Shown in pieces: positions 1 to 10,461 of a DNA stretch of 52,146 bases; within the stretch, counting starts at the first letter, position 1; every line of letters starts with the position of its first letter. Location of the stretch: positions 1 through 52,146 of the forward strand of contig CACXEQ010000007.1 in assembly GCA_902766725.1 (NCBI GenBank). The letters are read 5' to 3'. The notes under the pieces were generated by a model. The model saw only the letters and a list, made by a program, of their open reading frames with translations, was not told the origin of the DNA and did not search any database. The translations under genes were made by a program, and so were the position numbers. The stretch comes from an uncultured Ureaplasma sp. GTDB taxonomy: Bacteria; Bacillota_I; Bacilli_A; Mycoplasmatales; Mycoplasmoidaceae.

Positions 1-903
1 AGTACCATTTGCTAGAGTATCTTTATTATCTTCTTTTTCAGATTCTTGGGATTTTTTAGAAATAGTAAAAAGTTTATCTATCCAATCTGAAATTTCACAA
101 TTAATATCTTGGTCTATCTTACCGGTATTATTTTCACCCATAAAACCAGGAGTTATTAGCAATTTATCTCATAAATAATTGTTGTCATTATTAACTTGTT
201 GGTCTTTTACTATAAATTCATATTCATCAAAGAATTTTTTTAAATGGTTATAGGCTGACAAATAAGCAAACTCATCATCTAAATCTGCTCAACAATCAAT
301 AACATCAACTCGGAGTTGCATTAAAATTTGAGCATTATCTAAAGTTTTTAATTTGTAATTTTCTAGTATTTTATCAAATTTATTATTAAACACCACTTTC
401 TTTTCATCTATTTCAACTTTAGTAAATCCCATATTCTCCATATAAATGACAAGATTTTCTAATGAAGATTGTTTTAAATTATCAAAGTCAATTTGACTAA
501 TATTAGTATTACGATTTAGTTGTATATTGTAATTTTTAGAAGCATAATCCATTAGGGTATTTGTTCTAACTGTAAAACTATAATTTTGTGCTGGATCAAA
601 TAATTTATTTCGTAAAATTGCTAAATCATTTTGTAAAAAATTGTTAAATTTGTTAATATATACATCTTTTTCGATACCTTTATCGTCTATTAAAGAAGCA
701 CCAAACTTACTAATAAATTGACTTTCCAATCTATTATAAGTTTGAGCATCAAAACCAAATTCTTTATCAAATCCACCAATATCATTACTTGTTCCATCAC
801 TACCACATGAAGTAAGTGGGCATACTACACTTGTAGTAAGCAATAAACAAGAAAAATATAAGACTTTATTTTTGTAACTAATATTATTAAAAAATTTGTT
901 CAT
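1..903 (-). CDS. Lipoprotein, 3' end outside the window
   Basis: This is a surface-anchored lipoprotein of unknown function. The N-terminus has a short basic start, a hydrophobic core and a lipobox ending in LTSC, so Cys33 would be the lipidated residue. The reading frame stays open for 301 codons to the window edge once TGA is read as Trp, so the C-terminus is missing. The mature part is hydrophilic, rich in Asn, Lys and Asp, with no motif I recognise. A good ribosome binding site (AGAGG on the minus strand, about 909-914) supports the start at 903. It is divergent from rplK. Mollicute lipoproteins of this type are often variable surface proteins; that role here is only inference. Confidence 0.8.
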
Positions 904-1224
904 TTTATACCTCTAACAATGATATCTTTTATTAATATATTATATCACTACCATAAACACAATTATGAAAGATTTTGCATTCTATTTATGCTTTGATTAA
1001 TTAATTATTATATTACTAATAAATCATTAATAGTAATAATAATAATATATGTAAAAAACATAATGATTTTATTTAGAATCAACAATTTTAGTCAAATATT
1101 TAAATTATCTTATGAAATAACATTATATAACATTTTTTTGTTATAATGCTATACTATTAAATATTGTAAATAAGTCATATTTACAATTTACAAAATAAAA
1201 ATTAATTTACTTAGAGGTTAAACC
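904..1224. other. Divergent intergenic region with rplK promoter
   Basis: This AT-rich spacer lies between the lipoprotein gene and rplK. It holds the likely rplK promoter and the ribosome binding sites of both genes. I see no coding sequence or RNA in it. Confidence 0.6.
1142..1147 (+). promoter_or_regulatory. Likely -10 box for rplK-rplA
   Basis: A perfect TATAAT lies about 80 bases before the rplK start codon, in a spacer otherwise free of features. No clear -35 box is visible, which is common in mollicutes. Confidence 0.5.
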
Positions 1225-1680
1225 ATGGCAAAGGAGAAAAAAATAACACGTGTTAGTATTATGAATTTTATAGGTGGACAAGCTAAAGTTGTTCCCTCAT
1301 TAGTGTCTTATGGTATTAACATGAGTGAATTTATTAGACAATTTAATGAAAAAACTAAAGCTAATAATGGTGAATTGCTCCCAGTAGAAATAACTGCTTA
1401 TAGTGATAAATCATTCAAATTTAAAATTAAAACTACACCAGTATCAGTTATGCTAAAAAAAGCTGCTAAAATTGAAAAAGCTGGTCACAATCAATTAGTT
1501 GATAAAGTAGCTACTATTTCTAAAGAAGATGCTTTAAAAATAGCTAAATACAAAATGATTGACCTAGATTGTTATGATGAAAATGCTGCATTAAAATGTG
1601 TAATTGGCACAGCTAGACAAATGGGAATAAAAATTGATGGCTTAGATGCAAATGATGATAAGAAAGGAAAAAATAAATAA
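1225..1680 (+). CDS. rplK: 50S ribosomal protein L11
   Basis: L11 is part of the GTPase-associated centre of the large ribosomal subunit, binding 23S rRNA with its C-terminal domain. The 151-residue length and the blocks GINMSEFIRQFNEKT, SFKFKIKTTP and IGTARQMGI match the family. The N-terminal loop, which in most bacteria is rich in Pro and Gly, is shortened and has lost most prolines (GGQAKVVPSLVSYGI). A short Lys/Asp-rich tail follows the usual end. The start has a good ribosome binding site (AGAGG, about 1214-1218). rplA begins 2 bases after the stop, so the two are co-transcribed. Confidence 0.96.
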   Translation: MAKEKKITRVSIMNFIGGQAKVVPSLVSYGINMSEFIRQFNEKTKANNGELLPVEITAYSDKSFKFKIKTTPVSVMLKKAAKIEKAGHNQLVDKVATISKEDALKIAKYKMIDLDCYDENAALKCVIGTARQMGIKIDGLDANDDKKGKNK

Positions 1681-1682
1681 TA

Positions 1683-2357
1683 ATGGTTTCTAGCGATAAA
1701 CATCTTAATAATTTAAAATTAATTGACAAGAAAAAAAAATATTCTATTTCCGAAGCGGTTGAACTTGCTAAAAAAACTAATACTGCTAAATTTGATGCAT
1801 CTATAGATATAGCTATCAAACTAAATTTAGATACAACTAAAGCAGAACAACAATTAAGAGGAACAATTACTCTTCCACATTATTTTGGGAAAACTATTAG
1901 AATTGTTGCTATTACTGATGATATTTCGCCTGCTGTAGCTAAAGAATTAGATATTAAAGTGGGTGCAACTGATTTAATTAATGATATTAAAAACGGTTGA
2001 CTTGATTTTGATTTAATTATTACTGATCCTAAATATATGATTCCATTATCAAAACTAGGTAAAATATTGGGACCAAAGGGTCTTATGCCTAATCCAAAGT
2101 TAGGAACTGTAACAAAAAATGTTTTATCAGCTGTTAAAGAATTTAAAAAAGGTAAATATAAATATCGAACTGATATGTATGGTAATATTCATATGAAAAT
2201 AGGTAAAGTCTCTGCTGATTCCCAACAAATAATAGAAAATATAAATGCATTATTAGATTTTATTAAATCTAAAAAACCTTCAACAGTTAAAGGTGAATAC
2301 ATTCAAAATATCAATTTGTCAACCACTATGGGACCAAGCATTAAGATTGCTAAATAA
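1683..2357 (+). CDS. rplA: 50S ribosomal protein L1
   Basis: L1 forms the mobile L1 stalk of the large subunit, and in many bacteria it represses its own operon by binding the mRNA. The 224-residue protein contains the family signature GKILGPKGLMPNPKLGTVT and the segment MYGNIHMKIGKVS. One TGA at 1998-2000 is read as Trp inside the conserved sequence, which is direct evidence for code 4. It follows rplK by 2 bases in the standard rplK-rplA order and is convergent with greA, whose stop lies 2 bases away. Confidence 0.97.
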
Positions 2358-2359
2358 AA

Positions 2360-2839
2360 CTACAATTTTAATATTTTTAATATTTTAACTTTATAAGGTT
2401 TTTCTATACCTTTTATCTCAACAATTTCATTTTTGGCATGGCCTAACATAGCATTTGCTAATGGAGAAACATTAGATATTTTATTATTGTCTGGATCAGC
2501 TTCTACTTCACCAACAATTGAATAATTGTATATTTTGTTATCACTCATATCTAAAACTTCTACTTTAGTGCCTACTTTAACTACATCTTGCTTATGACTT
2601 GATGTATCATCAATAATTTGAGCAAAATCTAAAATATTTTGATATTCTTTGATTTTAGCTTCAATTTCTGCTTGACGATTTTTAGCAGCATCATAATCAG
2701 CGTTTTCTGATAAATCTCCTTGCTCACGAGCTAATCTAATAGACTCTATTACTTTCTTTCTTTCAACATGAATAAGATTATCTAATTCTTTTTGAATAGC
2801 TTGTTTTTTATCTTTAGTTAATAAAATTTTTTCTGGCAT
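2360..2839 (-). CDS. greA: Transcription elongation factor GreA
   Basis: GreA rescues backtracked RNA polymerase by stimulating transcript cleavage from within the secondary channel. The protein has an N-terminal coiled coil (about residues 8-75), the acidic tip motif GDLSENADY with Asp42 and Glu45 in the catalytic positions, and a C-terminal FKBP-like domain with the typical SPLANAMLGHA. The length of 159 matches the family. The ribosome binding site AAAGGAG overlaps the end of the upstream lipoprotein gene, so the two are probably translated from one mRNA that begins at rpsT. Confidence 0.97.
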   Translation of the reverse strand: MPEKILLTKDKKQAIQKELDNLIHVERKKVIESIRLAREQGDLSENADYDAAKNRQAEIEAKIKEYQNILDFAQIIDDTSSHKQDVVKVGTKVEVLDMSDNKIYNYSIVGEVEADPDNNKISNVSPLANAMLGHAKNEIVEIKGIEKPYKVKILKILKL

Positions 2840-2842
2840 ATA

Positions 2843-3373
2843 TTATTCTCCTTTATATTTAGTATTAATAAATTTATATGAATTAGTAATTTCATGATCA
2901 TTGAGATAAAGGTAGATAATTTTATTTTTGACTTTATATGATGGTATACCAATGATTGATTCATTTTGTAATATCTGTTTATTTTTGTTTTTATAAATTA
3001 AATTAATCATCCTACCAGTTATTTTACCATCAGTACTAGAAAAATCTAAATAAAAAGGAATAAAATTACTATTGAATGCTAAACTAGCCACAAGATCATA
3101 ATACATTTTTTCTTTTTCTAGATTACTATCATCTCATTGTGGCAAAACTGATATAGATAAATCTGGTGCTATTTCAACTTTTTGAACAATAGCATTTTTA
3201 ATTTCACTTATATTGTGATAATTATAGTACTCTTCACCTATACAATTAATGATAGTACCATCTAATCAACTAATTTCAAAATTATTAGATTTGGCACAAG
3301 CAGACAAACTACTGCTAACTGCCCCAATAGTCAGAAAGCTAGTAATATATTTAATTTTATTCTTTACCAACAT
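2843..3373 (-). CDS. Small lipoprotein between rpsT and greA
   Basis: This 176-residue protein starts with a hydrophobic signal segment ending in LSAC, so Cys26 is the predicted lipid anchor. The rest has no domain I recognise; it contains two TGA-coded Trp. I chose the ATG at 3373 because it puts a normal signal peptide at the N-terminus; longer in-frame starts would lie inside rpsT. The gene overlaps the 3' end of rpsT by 17 bases and ends 3 bases before greA, so it sits inside a housekeeping operon. Function unknown. Confidence 0.75.
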
Positions 3374-3725
3374 TATTGTCACTATTACCTTTATCAGAAG
3401 TTGATATTGAACCAATACTATCAATTTTTTTATTGACATCTTTAGTTGAATTTTGAGTAATTTTACTTTCTTTTTTGACACCACCAATGTTTTTATTAAC
3501 AAATTTAGCGGTTCTAATTTTAATTCGATTAGCTTTGTTTCTATGAATGATACCTTTTCTACTTAAACTATCAGCAATTGCACAAACAATAGCTAAATCT
3601 TTTACATTACGAGTCTTTTTCGCTTTTTTTATAGATGTTTTTAATGCAGATATTCTAGTTTTATTGAAAATATACTTTTTATCTGATTGTAATTTTGATT
3701 TTTTATTTGATGCAATATTAGCCAT
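3357..3725 (-). CDS. rpsT: 30S ribosomal protein S20
   Basis: S20 binds 16S rRNA early in small-subunit assembly. The first 85 or so residues show the family pattern of basic helices (start MANIASNKKSK, then SLSRKGIIHRNKANRIKIR). The protein is 122 residues long, about 35 more than usual; the extra C-terminal part is rich in Ser, Thr, Asp and Asn and is probably disordered. A -10 box (minus strand, 3757-3762) and an AGGA ribosome binding site precede the start. The last 17 bases overlap the start of the lipoprotein gene. Confidence 0.93.
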   Translation of the reverse strand: MANIASNKKSKLQSDKKYIFNKTRISALKTSIKKAKKTRNVKDLAIVCAIADSLSRKGIIHRNKANRIKIRTAKFVNKNIGGVKKESKITQNSTKDVNKKIDSIGSISTSDKGNSDNNVGKE

Positions 3726-3756
3726 TTACTATCCTAAATATATAAATTAATTTATA

Positions 3757-3762
3757 ATTATA
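3757..3762 (-). promoter_or_regulatory. Likely -10 box for rpsT operon
   Basis: TATAAT on the minus strand, about 32 bases before the rpsT start, in the 70-base divergent spacer. Confidence 0.5.
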
Positions 3763-3795
3763 ACACATAAGGTAATTAATTAACACTTATCGATA

Positions 3796-4470
3796 ATGAA
3801 AACAACTTCTAATTCATTGTTTATAATTATGTTTTTTGCCATTGTTGGCATTGCTTTTTTTGCATGATACAAAAAAAGAAAAGAAAAAAGAAACAATAAT
3901 CCATTATTATCTACAAGAAAAAATAAAGATGAAGTTTGAAAAATTATTAAACAATTCTTAAAAGACAATAATGAAAGAGGAAAAAAGATAATTGATAGTT
4001 TTGTTGTTAAACGCGATTATGTTAATAATATTAATCCAAATGGATCATATCAATATAAAATAAATAAAAATTTTGAAATTAAAATTCGTAATTGACAATT
4101 AAAATATTACAACAAATTATTACCGCAGAATGAAAAGCTTCAACTGCCTAAAGTTAGAGATTTATTTGTTGTTATCTTTACCACTCAAGATGAAAAAACA
4201 AAAAAAATTGATAGGCCAAGATGTTTTGAATGTGAGGTTATTAATAAAAAAATTGCTAAAAACAAATTTGACAGAAAAATCATTATCAATAAAATACTTG
4301 ATTATGATAGTGAAATGGAATGAATATCTCCAATTAAAGATGCAGAAAATGCAAAAAAAATTGCGATGGAAAAAACTATTGCTAAGCAAAAAGTTAAGCA
4401 ACAAAAGAAATTACTTAAGCAAAACGAAAGGAAAAGAAAAAAAATTTTAAAAAATGCCAATAAAAAATAA
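3796..4470 (+). CDS. Membrane-anchored basic protein, unknown function
   Basis: The 224-residue protein has one N-terminal membrane segment (about residues 8-24, FIIMFFAIVGIAFFAW) followed by a charged cytoplasmic part and a very Lys/Gln/Arg-rich C-terminal helix (about 180-224). It needs four TGA codons read as Trp (24, 47, 96 and in the later EMEWIS segment). It overlaps fmt by 17 bases, so translation of the two is probably coupled. I recognise no domain; it looks like one of the mollicute-specific conserved proteins with a single anchor, but I cannot name a family with certainty. Confidence 0.75.
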
Positions 4471-5395
4471 AATAATTTTTTTTGGAACTCCAAAAATTGC
4501 TGCTGTGTGCTTAGAAGCAATTTTAGATAGAAATGATGTGGAAATTTTAGCTGTTGTTTGTCAACCAGATAAACCCATTGGGAGAAAACATCAAATTATT
4601 TTTTCACCTGTAAAAGCCTTAGCAATGCAAAAAAATATTCCTATTTTACAAGAAGCAAAAATTGGCAATCTTTATGATAAGATCAAAGATTTCAATCCTG
4701 ATTTAATTTTTACATGTGCTTTTGGCCAATTTATTCCGGATAATATCTTATCTATTCCCAAATATCGTTGTATAAATTTGCATGCATCTATTTTGCCGAA
4801 ACTAAGAGGCGGCGCCCCTATTCATTGAGCTATTATTAAACATGAAAAAGTAACAGGTTTTAGTCTCATATATATGACTAAAAAAATGGATGCCGGTAAT
4901 ATTATTAAACAATATACATTAACTATTTCAAATAATGAAACTTATTCATCTTTATATGATAAATTATGTTTACTAGCTCAACAAATAATAAAAAATGATT
5001 TTTCATTATTATTTAGTAGTCAAATACCATCTTTTCCACAAGATGAAAAAAAAGTTACATTTGGTTACAATATAACAAGAGATGATGAAAAAATTAATTG
5101 AAACGATACAGCGAATAACATTGATGCTTTGATAAGAGGCCTATATGCAAAGCCGTGTGCTTATACAACTTATGCTAATCAAATAATTAAAATTCATCAA
5201 GCATCTATTATTAATACCACTAATACATCATTACCAGGTACTATTCTAGCTATTAATAAAAATGGTTTACAAGTTAGTACACGAGACAAAATAATAAATC
5301 TTACTGTTATTCAAATAACTGGCAAAAGACCTTGTCATGTTAACCAATTAATTAATGGTAAGCATATTTTTGAAATAGGACAAAAATTTATTTAA
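4454..5395 (+). CDS. fmt: Methionyl-tRNA formyltransferase
   Basis: This enzyme formylates initiator Met-tRNA using 10-formyl-tetrahydrofolate. The 313-residue protein has the N-terminal FFGTP start of the Rossmann-type domain, the catalytic region [20 protein letters not shown] with the conserved His, then DAGNI, and a C-terminal OB-like domain from about residue 205. Two TGA codons are Trp, one in the highly conserved PIHW. The start ATG lies inside the upstream gene. The 3' end overlaps the convergent gene by 8 bases. It implies that translation starts with formyl-Met here. Confidence 0.97.
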
Positions 5396-6020
5396 ATAAT
5401 TCGTTTGAACAACCAAATAAAAATGATATTAAATCACTTATTTTGTTTCCACAACTATGTAAAATATAATTTTTTGCATTTGCAAATAAGGTAATATTAT
5501 TCAAAGTAATAATATATTTTTTATCATAATCTAAATCAACAAGAATTTTATTAATTGGTTGAGAAATTTTAGAAATAGCAGAATTGTAGATTAAATATCT
5601 TAATGATAAAAAGATAATGTTATATGTTTTATTATTAGAAATAAGAAGTTGAATTTGTTGCTTTTTAATAAAAAATATTAGCATTTCAATAAATGGTTTA
5701 ATTTCATCAAACATCTTGATGTTATTAATATTAAATGCTTGTGGATTATTATTGATTAAAGCAAAAATTTTTTGTATCTTTTTATTCTGATAAAATTTTG
5801 TAAATAATAATATTCATTCATCTTTAAATTGCAATATTTTTTTGATAATTTTTCTATCATTTGTTCAATAAACAATAAAATATAAAATATATGTTAAAAC
5901 TCTACCACAACGGTCATAATGATGTTTTAACAAAAAATGCATTCTATTATCATGTAAAATAAATTTAATTTTTTTTTGAAATCGCAAATATCTTTTTACA
6001 TTTTTAGTTTTTTTGCTCAT
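5388..6020 (-). CDS. Unknown protein downstream of hrcA
   Basis: The 210-residue protein has a basic N-terminus followed by alternating hydrophobic and Lys/Asn-rich stretches, with no clear signal peptide or catalytic motif. I do not recognise it. Two TGA Trp codons are present. Its ATG lies 17 bases upstream of the hrcA stop, so it is probably translated together with hrcA from one mRNA. The start is chosen because it is the only ATG giving this overlap. Confidence 0.65.
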
Positions 6021-7032
6021 GATATTTTCGTTCAATATTTTCTTTTAAAAAATCTAAAATACCTTTAATTTTAGAATAGTTCATTCTATTAGGGCCTATA
6101 ACAGAAATTTGATGATAATCATTTTTACCTTTAACATTTATAGAAGCAATAGCTAAGTCTTTTGCTCCAATATTAGTTGCTGATGTTATAAGGGTTGTTT
6201 TGCCACTTTTAAATTGGTTATAAGCAATTTGTTGTCAAATGTTTGTCTTATCGAGCAAATCCAAAACTTTATTTAACTTGGTGATATCTTTAAATTCTGG
6301 TTGTGTCGTTAAGTATTTTGATCCATGTACTTCAGTATGAAATTTATATTTAACATTAAAAATTTTAGTAATAATTTCTTGCATAATAAATTCATAATTC
6401 TCAATGCTTCTTTTAATTAAATCTTTAATGCTATTAATCTTTTCATTTATTTTACTAAGAGGAGTATTAATTAAACGATCATTAAAAATTCTTACACAAG
6501 TAGAAATATCATTTAGCATTTTATGGTCGTTAAAAGTTATTGTGTTTTTTGTAATATTTCCACTTGAAGTTACAACTATAACAATTGCCATATTTTTATG
6601 AATAGGGATTAAATCAATTCTTTTCAATGTTTCATCAATTTCACTTGTTGTAACAATTGATGGCAAATGTAATGTTTCATTAATTACATACATTGATTCA
6701 TTGATAATACTTTCGATGGAAGTTAATCGTTTAGCAAATATTTTTTGCAAACGATGTTTTAATTCAATATTTAAATTAGACTGCAAAATATTCATGCGAT
6801 AGAATTCATAGCCTTCATTAGTGGGCACTCTCCCACTAGAAGTATGTGTTTTTTCAATTAAGTGTTTTTTTTCTAAATTTACCATTTCATTTCTAATAGT
6901 AGCAGTAGATAAATTTTTAAAGTAATGTGTAACAATTTCCTTAGATGAAATAGGAGTAGCACTATCAATGTATTTTTCAACAATTAATTTTAATAACTTT
7001 ATTTGTCTACTTGTTAAAGATTGATTTTTCAT
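6004..7032 (-). CDS. hrcA: Heat-inducible transcription repressor HrcA
   Basis: HrcA represses chaperone genes by binding the CIRCE operator. The 342-residue protein starts with a winged-helix domain (SLTSRQIKLLKLIVEKYIDS, then PISSKEIV and SGRVPTNEGYEFY, about residues 5-75), followed by the dimerisation/GAF-like part, and ends with GPNRMNYSKIKGILDFL, a family signature. One TGA Trp is present. No CIRCE element is visible in this window, so its targets lie elsewhere. It is divergent from the HAD phosphatase gene. Confidence 0.95.
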
Positions 7033-7062
7033 GGATATAGAAACCCCAATTTTATATTCCTA

Positions 7063-7068
7063 ATTATA
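7063..7068 (-). promoter_or_regulatory. Likely -10 box for hrcA
   Basis: TATAAT on the minus strand about 30 bases before the hrcA start, in the divergent spacer. Confidence 0.4.
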
Positions 7069-7151
7069 AAAAAATATTTCTTTTAAATTTGTAATTTTTT
7101 CTTATATTATTTTATTATTTAATAATAAAAAGATTGAAATATTCAATATAA

Positions 7152-7997
7152 ATGAAAAACATAAAATACAAATTATTTTCTATAGATTTAGATGGGACAA
7201 TCCTTTCTCGAATTTTTAAAAAACCAAGCAAGAAAAATTGTCTTGCAATTCAAAATTTTATGAATTGTGGTGGAATTATTATTTTAAATAGTGGTAGAGC
7301 ACCATGAATGATGGAAAAAATTATTAAAAAAATTAATAGTTATGGGAATAATAAAATTAAATACATTTCTTGCTGGAATGGTGCTTTTATTCAAGACTTA
7401 TCAACTAATTTAAGTTCATCATCATTTTTTGATAGTCAATATGCATATAAGATATTAAATATTCTTCAAAAATCAAAGAAAATTATTGCATGGTTTTATT
7501 TAGCAAAAAAACCATCATTGAAATATATCAAAATTTATCCTAAATTTTCTATTACCAGACTAATTAAATCTTTAGGGAATTTTTCAAGCATTAAAGAAAA
7601 TGATAATCTTAGCTCAATGAAAATTTTAATTTATGGGCATAAAAATACTATTGCAACAATCTATGATAAAATTATTAATGCTGATTTTTCAAAATTTATT
7701 AATGTTATCAAATCTAGTGCTAGAGTAATTGAAATTATGCCTTTGGGCATTGATAAAGGTTATGCTATTAGACAAATAGCACTTAAACATAATATTCCTA
7801 TTAAAAATGTTGTAGCAATAGGTGATTCATTTAATGATTTAGCTGCTTTTAAAAATAGTGGGTTTTCCATTTGTATCAAACATAGAAAAAATAATAAATT
7901 ATCACAACATGCTAGTATAACAATTAAATATAAAAAAAATATCCTAGATTATGTATTAAATCATTTTATTTTTCAAGATATAAATCATGAGGAATAA
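7152..7997 (+). CDS. HAD-superfamily (Cof-type) phosphatase
   Basis: Members of this family dephosphorylate sugar phosphates or other small phosphorylated metabolites in the cytoplasm. All four HAD motifs are visible in the 281-residue protein: DLDGT (nucleophile Asp12, Asp14), SGR near residue 48, the Lys in GIDKGYAI, and GDSFNDLAAF. The spacing and a large cap between motifs II and III fit the Cof (IIB) class. Trp52 is TGA-coded. It ends 5 bases before potA and probably belongs to the same transcript. The substrate cannot be read from the sequence. Confidence 0.92.
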
Positions 7998-8002
7998 AAA
8001 AA

Positions 8003-9586
8003 ATGGACAAAAAATCTTTTATTCAATTAAGGAACATTCAAAAAACTTATGATGATGGTTATACTGCTTGTAAAAACATCAACATTTCTATTGACAAGGG
8101 AAAATTTGTTACTATCCTTGGTCCATCAGGTTGTGGAAAAACTACTTTACTAAAAATGATTGCTGGTTTTGAAACACCAACCCAAGGTAGAATTGAAGTT
8201 AATGGAATTGACATTAAAGATTTGCCTATTTATGCTAGACCCACTGCTACTGTTTTTCAAGATTATGCTCTATTTCCTAACATGACAGTTTTTGAAAATA
8301 TCAGCTATGGAATTAAAGTAATGAGAGTGCAATTACCATCAATAAAAAATTCAGAATATAAAAAAATAGCTAAGATTAAAAAACAAGCAATAGAAAAAGC
8401 AACTAAAAAAATTGAGGATATCAAACTTAAACAAATAAAAATTGATCGAGATATTTTGCTGACTAAAAAAGAATATGAAAAAAATCCTAATATTTTTAAA
8501 ATTCAAGATATGCGTTATTCCCAATTTATGAATCAGATTAATCATTATGAAAAATTAATGGCAAGATTTGATCCTAATTTCGACGGATTTAAACTAACAC
8601 TTCGATTACAAAGAAAAATTGTTAAAAACAAAGTTAAATTATCAACATTAAATAAAATAGAAAAACAAGCATACAAACTAATAAGGTTTTATATTTTAAA
8701 ACAACCAATTGATAAAAAAATAGATAAATTAATGGCTAAATACAATGATTTAGATCAATGAATATCATATTGAGAAAATTACCCTCAATCTACAGTTGAA
8801 CAGTATGAAAAAATGCATACCACAAGATTATTAAACAAAAAAGAAATTGCTTCCAATGCTCAAAAAGTTATTGATTTAGTTGGTTTGAATGGCTTCGAAA
8901 ACAAATATCCTGAGGATTTATCAGGCGGAATGCAACAACGTGTTGCTCTTGCTAGAGCAATAGTTGTACAACCTGAAATATTATTACTTGATGAACCTTT
9001 GTCAGCTTTAGATGCAAAAGTAAGAAAAAAAATGCAAGAAGAACTTAAACGCATACATAATGAACTAAAAATCAATTTTATTCTTGTCACACATGATCAA
9101 GAAGAAGCATTAAAATTATCAGATCAAATTATAGTGATGTCAAAAGCAAAAATTGAACAAATAGGTACTCCTAAAAACATTTATGAACATCCTGTTAATG
9201 AATGAGTAGCAAATTTCATCGGTCAAGCTAATTTTATTGATTGTACATATGTAAAAAATAATACTATCTTAGTTTATGGACGAAAAATGGTCATTCCTAA
9301 TTTAACAAAGGAAGCAAAAATTAAATTACATAAAAATCATCATTTTAAATTGCTTGTTAGACCTGAAGATATTGAGATATGTTTGGTTAATAAAGGTTAT
9401 GTTAATATGAAAATTACCCAAATTTTGTATAAAGGCAACTACTATGAAGTTAAATGCATTGATAAAAACAGAAATGAATTATTTTTTTTAACATATAAGC
9501 AACAACAAATTAATAATAAAATTGGTATTAAATGAAATTTTAAATATACATCTATTATTTATCCAAAAGGGAATTATCTTCAATAA
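8003..9586 (+). CDS. potA: Spermidine/putrescine importer ATPase PotA
   Basis: PotA powers polyamine uptake together with PotB, PotC and PotD. Residues 40-47 are the Walker A (GPSGCGKT), Gln86 the Q-loop (FQDYALFP), about residue 306 the ABC signature ([14 protein letters not shown]), followed by LLLDEP, an H-loop THD and a TOBE-like C-terminal domain. The 527-residue length exceeds the usual 350-380 because about 180 Lys-rich, helix-prone residues are inserted between the Q-loop and the signature; I recall a similarly enlarged PotA in M. genitalium. Four TGA Trp codons are used. The stop overlaps the potB start by one base (TAATG). Confidence 0.95.
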
Positions 9587-10461
9587 TGAAAAAGCCTATT
9601 ACCATTCCATTTACAAACGCTTTTATTTCTAAACATGGAAAACATCATGTGAAAGCTTTTTTAATGGTCTTGCCATATATTTTTTTAACAATATTTTTGT
9701 TTATTCTTCCATTAATAATGGTAATTGTTAAGGCTTTACAACCAATAGACAATAGTTCTATTGCAGCTAATTGAATAGTTTTAAATAATTTCATTATTAA
9801 AAAAATTTTATTGTCAATATCTTTGGCATTAATATCAACAGTTATTTGTATAGTTATTGCTTATCCATTTGCATATTTGCTTGCATTTGATAAATCAAAG
9901 AAATTAAAAATTGTGGCAGTTATTTTGATTACTGTGCCTATATGAAGTAGTCTTCTTATTAAATTAATTGGATTAAAAACATTTTTTGATATATTACTTG
10001 GTTATCCTAATTCCACATATGGACATATCTTTACCATTATTGGTTTAGTTTATATTTACATCCCTTTTATGATTTTACCAATATATAACACTTTAAATGG
10101 TATGCCAAAAAATATCATTTTAGCTAGTCAAGATTTAGGACATAATTTTGTTCAAACTTTTTTTAAAATAATTATTCCTTATACTAAAACTGCATTTTTT
10201 GCTGGTTTAACTATGGTTTTTCTACCAGCTATCACCACTACAGCTATTCCCCAATTTATGAATAATTCTAGTAATAATGCTACAATTGGTGATATCATTG
10301 CCCAAGAAGGACAACAAGGGTTAATATCACAAATAGCATTAGCAAGAGCTAGTACAATCTCTATTGCTACATCTATATTTATGATTTTAATTTATGGTTT
10401 ATTAGTTGGTCTACCAAAAATAACTAAATTAATAGCAATAAAGAGGAAAAAATGAAAATAA
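9586..10461 (+). CDS. potB: Polyamine importer permease PotB
   Basis: The 291-residue inner-membrane protein has about six hydrophobic segments and the coupling loop typical of binding-protein-dependent permeases (ASQDLGHNFVQTFFKIIIP, near residues 180-200). It contains a TGA Trp close to its C-terminus before the final Lys. It starts on the last base of the potA stop and overlaps potC by 10 bases, so the three are translationally coupled. Confidence 0.93.

Noticed and set aside
1683-2357. L1 and many other genes looking split into pieces by stop codons
   Set aside because: Every break examined in these genes is a TGA at a position where Trp fits; with code 4 they are single intact genes. 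Only the cytosine methyltransferase has a real frame change.
6004-7151. CIRCE operator near hrcA
   Set aside because: I looked for TTAGCACTC with its inverted copy in the hrcA upstream region and saw none.
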